DNA of 64,000 nt from Enchytraeus crypticus (taxonomy: Eukaryota; Annelida; Clitellata; Enchytraeida; Enchytraeidae): assembly GCA_905160935.1 (NCBI GenBank), contig CAJHZI010000884.1, positions 1,434,001 to 1,498,000 of the forward strand. Direction: 5' to 3'. Below, piece by piece: positions 19,680-30,812 of this stretch. The translations under genes were made by a program, and so were the position numbers. Below the pieces are notes generated by a model. That model was not told the DNA's origin, did not search any database, and saw only the letters and a program-made list of their open reading frames with translations. How positions within the stretch are numbered: the stretch's first letter is position 1; each line of letters opens with the position of its first letter.

Positions 19680-22600
19680 TGTAGTTATTTTAATTTTACT
19701 TTGTAATTGTACTGATTAGAAATAAAGTAGTTTCAAAATTATGTTTCTAAACTGTAGATATTGCTATTCATTTATTTACTTTGGGGACATTTTCTTATCA
19801 TCTACATGTACATTAGAATATTCTGGAATTTGCAGATGTTGGAATTTTTGACTCTGGATTTCGACAGAATCTAGATGGACTCTGCATAGATTTGGATGAC
19901 ACTTTGGATCTAGATATTTTGATTTGGATTGATCCTGGATTTGGACATTTGAATTCTGAAATTTCGGCACTTTTTAGGATTTTCCGTTTTCAAAAAGAGA
20001 AATTTTGAAACAACCGTTTTAATACAATCTTCAACTGTGCTTGTTTCGAGAAAGAAAAAAAGAAATATACACTAGATGCAGCAAAAGACAGTAGAATATA
20101 TCATGAGAATTCAAAATATTCTCATGATATAAAGTTTATTACTGAAGTCTAGCGTATGTGATACTACAAAAGTATTGGTCGATTAAATTCGTAATTAAAT
20201 TCTATAGACATAGTGCCCCTGTCGATCTTTTTATACGAAACCTTTAAGACTCATTTCCTTCTTCCTATCCATGGTTATTTGTATTTTTTTCATTTTATTG
20301 CGCCTCGACTGCAGCCGACGAAGATTAAGACAACATCCTCAAGATTTTTCATTCGAAGCTGTCAACACTAAGTATTTCAATATGATCACCCAAACATGTA
20401 CTAACCGAGACCGAAGTAACTTAACTTCGATTATTGACACGCAGCTAAACCAAGTACGCAAAATCCCACTGTCTTCAAGTCTAACATCATTCTCCGCAAA
20501 CTTAAATCAAAACCAATGAAACACTTTCCTCGTGTCATCTCTAACTGAGGGGAGGCAAATCAAAATACATAAATTGAAATATACGTCACTAAGCAATCGA
20601 TTATTCCAATTTGTCTGTGTTCAGGTTTTTAAGGAATATAATCCATGCTTAGACACGAAATATTAATAAATATATTGCAAAACGGCTGAGTCACTCATTT
20701 GATAAGATTAAATGATTTGCTCAATATATGCCTAATGGATATTCGTCTTACATGTGGAATAATATTGTAAATATTTTTCAATATTGTTGTCAGGAGTTAT
20801 TTGAAGAAATCTCAAGAATTTAACAGTTGTATGAAAATTACGTCATAGCATTTTTACAAGAAAGCTTAATATTGACTTCTAAATTATTAAATACTTTACT
20901 ATCTGCCTATACGAAAGTATATTGATTGCCAATTTTATTATAGTCCATTTGGTAGAATAAGTGTTTGTATGTCTTAAGTAAGCGGTCTCCGGTTCGACAA
21001 TGGGCCACGTTTCCTAGATCTGAAGAAGATAAGGCTGTGACGATGAAAATCGGCAGTGAGCCTAAAGGCGCAAGTGTCCATTTCGTCTGTATTGAAGTCT
21101 TTCAAAATTTCAATTAACAAAGAGTGTTATATAATTTTGAGAGTCGATTTGCTTTACATATTCATTGACAGCATACTGCGGTACGACAAGCAATAAAACC
21201 CCTTTCACTTGTCTCTATGTGAACGATCAAAAGCTTTCATTGTGATGTACTGCAATAGACTGAACACGATTTCCATTTTAATGCATCGGGCTTGTGCTTT
21301 TATTAATTGTATAATAACAAGTCAGTGTGCTAGCGAGGTTATAATAATTTTTTTCAGTTTTTACAATTTCCTTCATTACTGCAATGCAATGCAATGTCCG
21401 CATGCGCATCGATATTTCCTTGCGGTTAATTTTCTCTGTAGTTTGGTTTGAATTGGATAGCAGTAAATCAAATTATTGTTGTCTACGATCATGAGACATG
21501 TATCGATTGAAATATCTAAATAATTTCTTGGCAATGGTCATAGCGTTTAACACTTAACAAGAACTTAAATGAATAGCTAGATCGTACCAGAGTAGAGCTG
21601 GCATTGTGAAATTGGGTTACACAAACCACAGATAATTTCGGGCTAATGAAAGTCTCGTGATGTTCTTAGTTCCTGGTTGTGTTCGGCCATAGTTTCGACG
21701 AAAAGTGAAATTAAAAACAGATGTTTAAAAAAGTTTAATGTTTTGAAATCAAGCCGGACAATCTTTACTGGAGAAATAATTACATTTTTGTATCGGGGTG
21801 GGGATTGGAAGGGGGTAAGACAACGCTTGGATGCTGATGCCGGGATTCACAAGTTTCTTCAAAAGATGGACGTGAAGAGTTTGTTTTAAGTATTTGCCAA
21901 ATGAATGCAGCAAGTAAAAAACAAATAAATACTAAGTAAATTAGCACACATTAAGAGATAAAATTCCATAGCTTCACAGACACACTATCTTCTAACGTCA
22001 ATAATATCACGATATAACCCTGGATCGTTCAGTTAAACTATTTCTTCACTTCCTACTTAGCAGTCTTCTGTTAGCATGTTTAGTGAATGAGTGACCTGCA
22101 TATCGAAAACCTTTCTTTTTGCACCCCTTAATTAATTAATTAATCGACTAATTAATTTAGATTTTTTCTTTTATAACCTGTACAGACCGTATAAATGTAG
22201 GCCAAGTACAATTTCAACTTCGAAAAATAGCAGTAAAAGAATGAATCATGATCATTTGGTTAAGTGAAAATGGAGTGATTTAAAAGAAGGAAGCCCATAT
22301 TGATAAATTTATTAGTATATTTCAACATACAGGGAGACAATTACTTCATTGGTACCAATTGAACTTTTCTGAAGTACTAACAATTATTTGATAGAAATTT
22401 AAGCATCACCGTCCACAACAATATTGAAATACGCCAAATGGGAATTAATAAATTTAATTCCGAGAATGGCACATAATTCCCGAAATGAAGTCCATAATAT
22501 TATGCAGTATTAGTATTATATTAGTTTATTAAATTATGTCTCATTCTTTAACAAAATATCCTTTTCTCTTTACATTCCGAAAGTTCCTTCGCAGTCACCT

Positions 22601-22940
22601 CTTACGACACTTTCAGTTTACTGTTGGTCTATTCTTCAGTGACCCGGACTCAACACATCACGTTATCATTCTATAACTCTAGAATAGTTACAACTCTGTA
22701 GGCTAGGCTATACGAGAGCTCAAACATTACAAATTACGAACATCATAGCCATTGAAAGGTACAGTTTAGGTAAGAAATTACTTAGATACATAGATTTAAA
22801 ATGACAAAATTAGCACAGTAGTCTCGTAGCATGAGCTTCGGTTTATAATAATCATTGTACAAAAATGACTCTAGACTTTCGCATTAATTCCAACTGACTT
22901 TATACGAAGGATTTCATATTTACAGGCAGTATGACTGATT
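19680..22940. other. Region between the convergent genes; no gene seen
   Basis: A+T-rich sequence without a supportable reading frame. It holds a 13-bp-arm palindrome at 20098-20130 (ATATCATGAGAAT and complement) and a SINE head fragment at 22590-22660 (CACCTCTTACGACAC...GGTCTATTCTTCAGTG). Confidence 0.45.
22590..22660 (-). mobile_element. SINE head fragment (shared A/B domain)
   Basis: Matches only the common head of SINE A and B; the tail is not visible, so the family cannot be assigned. Confidence 0.55.
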
Positions 22941-22942
22941 AA

Positions 22943-22948
22943 TTTATT
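22943..22948 (-). terminator. Candidate polyadenylation signal of the DOK-like gene
   Basis: AATAAA on the - strand, 34 bases after the proposed stop codon at 22982-22984. Confidence 0.4.
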
Positions 22949-22981
22949 GATTCAAAACTTTAGATCCAGAATATTTGATAA

Positions 22982-23061
22982 TTATAGATCTCCTATAGAT
23001 GGAAGAGGAGGAAGAGGTTTCTTGCTCTTAGTTGAAGATCGCCTGAATATACTCACTCCAG
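22982..23061 (-). CDS. DOK-like candidate last exon (proline-rich tail)
   Basis: Acceptor TTTATTGTGGATAG in the phase required by exon 5. It encodes VSIFRRSSTKSKKPLPPLPS and then IGDL-stop, with AATAAA shortly after. The composition fits an SH3-binding tail, but no family match backs it and another exon could intervene in the 4.3-kb intron. Confidence 0.45.
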
Positions 23062-23134
23062 CTATCCACAATAAATAATAAACAGAAGTTATCGTCATCG
23101 TCATCGTCATCGTCACCATCACCATCACCATCAC

Positions 23135-23165
<31 letters not shown>

Positions 23166-23199
23166 GTCATCGTCATCGTCATCGTCATCATCATCATCG

Positions 23200-23233
<34 letters not shown>

Positions 23234-26200
23234 AGTCATCATCATCATCATCATCATCATCATAATTATCATCATCATCATCATCATTATCGTTCCTTAA
23301 ATTCCAGTATAACGAGGGTCGGGATAGACTATCTCAATCTCAATCTCAATCAAACGAACAGACTACCTCAAATCGTCTCTGTCCTACATCATATCATCAG
23401 TCAATCCCCAATTTGAGACTTTTCCATTCGTTTAAATTTTTGTAGCAATTTCTGGAGCCTAGTCTATTATTTTAAATAATAAACAGAAGTAACAACTGTA
23501 AATCTCTAGCATTAGAGTAGTTCATAGGAAAAATAATAAAACATAAACATTTGTTATGTTGAAAGGCAGCTGTAAATTCTTTACAATGCAGCTAGTACAA
23601 TATGACTTTCAAATATCGTCCGCTATTTACAATTTTACATGTATGCCTTGAATTTCCATGCATATATCGATGCGCAAAACGCAGTAAAGGACTTTGAAAC
23701 ATTATGCTTCATTACTGCTTCAACTAGGCTACAGAATTTTGCAGACATATGATTCAACCAATTAGACGATAAATGTTATCAAATAACTCTGCCATCATTT
23801 TCTCATTAAAGCTGAACATCAGTGTGCGTCGAGTTACGTCAAATATTGACAAATTTACAAATCAATAAAATTATTACTAATTACAGATAGAAAAATATCT
23901 CTGTTATATCAGACATCAACTGTGCGTATGCAAGGCGTTTCTTTTGACAAGAGTCAATATATAACTACCAGGAACTAAACAGAAAACTCTTATAGTCAAG
24001 TGTCGCTATACCAGGCCAACAAGAAGAGAAGCTATTGAATTGTGTATAGCCTACATCAGTTCTAATGCCCACCAGCTGAAGCCAACACAATAGACTGACG
24101 GGTTTTACGTTCGATTGCCTCAACAGAGCCTTTGTAAAGCGTTAAACTGTTCTTTTCTTAAATATAACCATAGACCCGACAAGCATACATAAGAATACAT
24201 CTACATGTGTTTATCGGAATTCCCATTCAAAAGGTCCAAAGTATATTTTTATTTCAGTTGTGATCATCTACGAATCATCATCGATATGGCAGAGGGTCAA
24301 AATATTTCTCCAATAACAATTAAGTTATATATAGACGACATTATCATCATCTTCTCTTGAATCCAAAATAAACTAGTGTAGGGATACGAATAGACCTTCT
24401 ATTCCATTCGTTTTAGAAATTTTTGTAGCAATTTCTTGTGTCTAGGCTCTAACCAACCGAATTCCCTTACTGACGTTGGTTTAGATCTTAATGTCTCAGC
24501 GTCTGTTACGATATGTGCAGTTTACGGTCGGTCTACTCTTCAGCAACCCGTACACAACACGGGCAAATCTTCGCATACGTTATATAGACACAAAGATTAT
24601 AATAAAATAATATGTAGCGTAGGATGAGTCCCGAGCGAAAATAAGTAAAATGTTAAGGTTAGATCTAGTGGCCAGTAACAAGGAACAATAAATAGTTTGA
24701 ATTCACTGCTAAAGAGTAAATACGGGCGTCCGCTTCATTTTGCTTCATTGGAATACCAGTAATCATCCCAACCTTACCGCTACGGTTAGCCGAAGCTGAA
24801 ATACTACCTGTCTCATGTCTCATATGTTCGTAATCTCGGTGTTTATATGGACTGTGACACTATGATGACCTCTCATATTAAGAGAACTGTCTGTACCTGT
24901 TTCGGTGTACTCGGGGCTCTTCGATGCATATGTCAATCTGTACGACCAATACTTCAGACATTAGTATCCACCTTAGTATTATCACGACTCGACTATGGTA
25001 ACTCCACTCTCTATGGCTTAGCGGATGCTCACTTAAATAGGTATCAGTCGGTTCTGAATGCAGCAGCGAGACTTATCCATGGCGGTAGAACAGGAAATCA
25101 CGTCACCCCACTGTTAATGCAGCTGCATTGGCTGAGGGTACGTGAACGGGTGACTTGCAAAATTGCATGCCTAACGTGGTGGTCACTGCACGGACGAGAA
25201 TATCTCTCTACTGACCTTCAATATGCTTCTCAGGATCGTCAGCGTCACGGTCTTCGGTCAGATGGTTCGCGTCTACTCATTCGGCCGAGAACAAATGCCT
25301 CGCTAGGTGATCGAGCCTGGCCTTCTGCCGCGGCTTGCGTTTGGAATGGTTTTGCACCTAATAGTCTAAGACTTGAGTCTAACTATTTAGCTTTCCGTCG
25401 AGCAGTGAAAACATTATTATGGTCGCGTAGTTTTTCTAAATGATAGTACTATTATACACGTATGTATGTTTTTTTAAATAAGTATTTTGTATCTGAAGAC
25501 TTGAATGAGTGTTGCTGGATAGCGTTAAGTTTCGCTCATATGTAGACATTTTTACCAGTTTAGATATTAATTTAAATGTAATTGTTATTTAGCTCATGAT
25601 TACAATTGAACTCTTCCTGTAAAGTAGTCTCGAAGACTGAGTTCGGCCATGACACTGATATATAAGTTTTCGTTGTTAATAATAATAATAATTATTATTA
25701 TTATTATTATTATTATTATAGTCAAATGAAATGTCAAAAAAATTATGTTCTCAGTGAACTGCAACATTTAAGCTTGCATAATACATCAATTTTATCCAGG
25801 TGCAAGACTTCGATCCAAGTTTTTACTAAAGTTTTCAGTACCTCATTACCACCAATTGTACCGGTTTTTGACAGAATGGACAGCACGCTTGGCGGAGAAG
25901 CAAGGGGCATCGTTTCGCGTCCGAGCCGTGTCGTCTCTGATAGTATCCCTCGTTGTTAATAAACAGACGTTAGACTTAGCTTTTAGATTTTTCAAAACAT
26001 AGCTTTCAGATTTATTAAATGTCAGTGTTAAACATGAGGTTAAAATCCTTACGTTAGTGATTAAATTCAATGAGTTAACTTACGAGTAGAAGGTTTCTCT
26101 TTTTCTCTTTTCTCCTGCGAGTTTGCATGAAAGGTTTGCCTTCTGTAATTTACATTTAGACCGTCAGATGCATCTACAAACAATAATAGACAATAGTGCT

Positions 26201-29200
26201 ACCTATTATGTTGCTATGTTGCTATGTTTCTGTGATTTCGGTAGTCAGCTAGATAGAGCTCAATTGTGCTCTTTCTGACGGCCGTTTTATTTGTATTCTG
26301 TCTAGTTGTATGCACTTTCTGTATATTTTGATTCAGTTACAAATAAATGATCATGGTTCTCTCTCTCTCTCTTATACTATCCGGATATATATTAATCATT
26401 AATGTACTGCCTAGTGGCAAGTCAATTACATATTACATGTATAACTTATTTACAATTTTAGTTTAAATTAAATTAGTTCTACAATATGCGTCACACACGT
26501 TGTTAGTAGTAGCAATGTGTTATTATTAAATAACTTACTATTCCTCGTCATATTCCTAGGCATATTTTTCCTTTAATTCGTTTCATTTAAATTTTTATTG
26601 CCAAAATTCTAGTGTTCTGTGAATGGCAGATCCAAGGTAAACACTTCGATCATTGCCTGCTTTTGTGCTTTTCAAGAGCATTCCATCGATCAACCAGTTA
26701 GTCACATCAACTAGTCCATGCCTTCATGAATTCATTAATATTTTCTGTATTGAAGGTCCAGTTTCGATTTCCGACTACATCACAGAGTAAAATTTAGGAC
26801 TCTCGAGGGACCAATCATTCGTCTCTCTTAGTTCACTGCCTACTGGCAGGTCCATGGTACATAACGCCTCCACTCTTCTCTGTCTTTCGCTTTCCTCGTC
26901 ATTTCCACATATGAGTGGGTCTTTAAATCATCTAACATACCTAATCTCGGCCGGCCCCTGCCTCTTTTTCTTCCATTCTACCTTCTATGACCTCTCGACT
27001 CAACCATTCGTATGTAAGTTAAATAGTAGCAATCGGTGCGAAATGAGTATTTACGTTCAGTGTAGTTGGAGGGTAGGATATTAACATATTCATTCGAGAT
27101 GTGATGTAGGAGTCTATTGTATTATAATTGAGTGAACCTGGTGACTCCGTCGTCGAATTAATGACTTCTACACACGAATGCTAAAGTCACTTATTTTCTA
27201 ACAGGAATGCATCTACTAATAACAATCATTTTCCATATTCTATCAATTTAACAATAAATTTAGATCGATTTTGCATTAAGAATTAAGTATTAGGTTAATA
27301 AGTATATTAAATCATTTGCTTCCTTTTTTATGATTCAATTATAGACAACCTGTTGAAGAGTTTGTAAATGCAGAAACGGGCCTGGCGGAGTAGTTTGTCG
27401 AGGAGACTAAAGCAAGGCTGGCTCTGTGTACTCGCTGATATATCAGCTCGGCCTGGTGGCTGTGAAATATGAACAGTCCCTCTCCAGTCGAGCACGATCT
27501 ACAAGGTGCGCACAACAATTATGAGCCCTGTCTAGTATAATCATATTCATGATATTTATAATTGCATACGTTTATAATTATAAAAAAAGCTGAGGTGATT
27601 AATAGACAATAATGAGCCCTGACTGATTAGTTATAGTCCTATCTGATTAATTATAGTTGATAATTTAACTGTTTCGTGACTATATAGCATGCACTAGCAA
27701 CTAATTCAATACACGTAAATTACAAATATATGCAATTTACATTCATATATATGTAATAAAATTACATATATATGAATGTAATGTGTGTTGTTTTTAAAAA
27801 TATAAATAACCGATAAAATACAATGATATAATAAATAGATTAGGAACCAAATATATCGCAATATCGTTCTATCATTCTATCACATGTATCGTAATAGCGT
27901 TCTATCTTTCTATCAAATATATCGTAATATCGTTCCATCATTCTATCACAAATAGCGTTCTATCTTTCTATCAAATATATCGCAATATCGTTCTATCATT
28001 CTATCACAAATAGCGTTCTATCTTTCTATCAAATATATCGTAATATCGTTCTATCATTCTATCACAAATATCGTAATAGCCTTCTATCTTTCTATCAAAT
28101 ATATCTTAATAACGTCCTCATTTACACAAGATTGCGGCACGTACGGTTCCTGCGTGTAGCCGAGACGCACATATGAAGATTTAGATTTAGCAATTTTACA
28201 TGTGAAGTTATTTTACCCGTGTAGTCTCCGCTTTTTGCTGAAGAATAGACTAACCGCAGACCCCACGTGTCGTAAACGAGAACAAAGCACTAAGATCCAA
28301 ACCAACGTTAACAAGGGCATTCGGATGGTGAGCGCCTAAGCTCAGAAATTGATACAATTTCTGAAGAAAATGGTAGCAATTTGCTCCAGAATTGCTATAA
28401 TTCTATAACGAAGTGAAGAAGGTATATTTTTATCTCGACTCTTGCTAAACTGGGGTCGATAACATACATGTATAATAATTAACAAATGCAAACATATCCT
28501 ACTAAATGCGCTCTAAAGTACTATATCTAAGCATTACTAAACAGTATCAGAAAACAATATAAGCAGTTAAAAACAGTTAGATTATGAGAGCATTGGAAAT
28601 GCAAGTTTAAAGTTGATAATATCTAGCAATAGAATTACAAAAAAAAATGCTAATATTTATATTTGGCACCTGAGGCTGCCATTAATATTAATTTATATCT
28701 CCTTAATGACAGTAATATCGTATAATATATTCTCTTCTAGGCCATGTATTAATACAAACATTAATAGTGTGGTAGAACTATAAAAATGTGTGCCATTTAA
28801 CGTTAGAGAATTTGTTTATACAATAAAGAATTAAAACTGGTCTTTCAAGACCAACCATTAATTTGGTCCTAACAGTCTGTCAAAAATACATAACTAAAAA
28901 TAATCCATCGATTAAATTTAGATTAAAACTTTAAAAATGTGTAAACGGAAATGAGTATTTAATGTAGAAACTAGGCCTTCTTTAGACAATACGTGTAATT
29001 ATTTTTACTAGACTATTAAAAAAGCAAACATACAAACCTTCCAGATTCGATTGTAAATTTCTTGTCATCTCGACCATATTTCCTAAGTGCATTTAAAGGC
29101 CAAACAACCAGTGGCTTATGCTTTTCATCACAAGGCGAATCGTTTGGGACGGACTCTGAGGTGGTGTTACTGTTTCCTACTTTTTCGAGGATTATATTGA

Positions 29201-30748
29201 GATCTGTGACCCTCAAAATGAACTCACCGGAAATTGGAAGTTGTAGACTAGGAAGCAATAATACGTTGAATTTATCCTCAGCTGAAATGTAAGAAACAGT
29301 AATATCATGTTAAAATTTTTTATAGCATAACGTTACTATACTTGTATAGGCCTTTGATATCTAGTTCAATCTTTATATAATTTATTTTCCGCTTTACAGA
29401 AAACTTGAGATTTGACCACCTGAAACTGGTAATGTCAATGAAGAACGAGTTACGCAGTTATTATGGAAGGAAATAAAAACTCTAAGTCTGCAAATATTTT
29501 TGTGAAGAAAGAAGGTGTTGTTATCCAGATAGGATTAACGTGTTGAAAGTATGGCATTTAATACAGAGCGGCAGGAAAACTAAAAGGAATGTCAATATTG
29601 GGCCAGCCACTCCCTTGTTTACAATAAACAGAACCTGCCACTCACTTGTTTACAATAAACAGAAAGATAGAGCTATGGCTGTGATATTGCCAAAAATCAG
29701 CTGAGCCCGTGATTCGAATGCGTTGTTTTGCAGCAGATTAGTTGAGGCAGGGTTCAAATTCAATGCTCATTCAGTCATTGACATCAACTGTCGAGCAAAA
29801 AATTGACTTTAATGGCGATTTTTAAACTTATTACATATCAGTTATAAGCTCTATAAATCTATTAAATGTAAATTACATTACACTATAAAACATTAGAGCT
29901 AAATTTAAACTATCACAAAACCATAGCCAAACAAAAGCCGTCGATGGATACCTTTAATTAGAAGTTTGCATGCAATCACAGATTTCTCATTTTATTTTTC
30001 GCATCTTGTTTTGCACTCTTCCGTGTACATACATGTACATCATAAACACTCTTTACTGAAAATGTCCAATCAATCTAAACATGCTAGGTACCTACCGAGA
30101 AATTCTTCGTAATGTTTGCCGTATAATCCATGAACTTCCTGGAGTACATCGTACCAGCCCATTAGTTCATACTCTACAAACATCAGGGCAAATAATTTAA
30201 GAGCCAATCAGTTAAAGATGGAAGGAGGCTATGGAGCTTTAGTATGGGCTGCTCTTGAGACTTGAGAACTGCGAGTCATGTGTTCAAATCTCAGGGCAGT
30301 CAGCAATTAATAAATTCAGCGACTATGAGAGATTGTTATATAGGCGCTAAAATATATTCTATCCAAATGCCACGATTACTAATAGTAATCACGAAAATAG
30401 GAAGATAACAGAAATTAAAACATTGCAATTAATCAAATAAATTATTTTAAAGGCATGGCATGCTTTTGTGTACAACACAAAAATAAAAAAGAATAAAACA
30501 AAAGTTTCAAAATAAATAACTCTTAAATTGTGCTGTAAGTTACGCTATAATATTGTTTAGAATATTATAAAAACAATTCCAAGCATATGATTGAATAAGA
30601 TCACAATTTGACAATTGCGTTTTAACTATTTTATGTGATCGAGAATTCATTTGATAAGAAGTAAGTTTTGTACATGTAGAACATTCAGAATATGACAACA
30701 TGAATATAAATGTTCGCGGTATGATGGGGCTCATTATATTCGTTATAT

Positions 30749-30812
<64 letters not shown>

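Noticed and set aside
22982-23287. 101-codon frame starting with a long Met run
   Set aside because: The Met run is translated (TCA)n microsatellite; only the last 26 codons are proposed as an exon.
25726-26070. Overlapping frames on both strands after the CR1/L2-like fragment
   Set aside because: No family resemblance and no donor or acceptor fitting the DOK-like gene phases.
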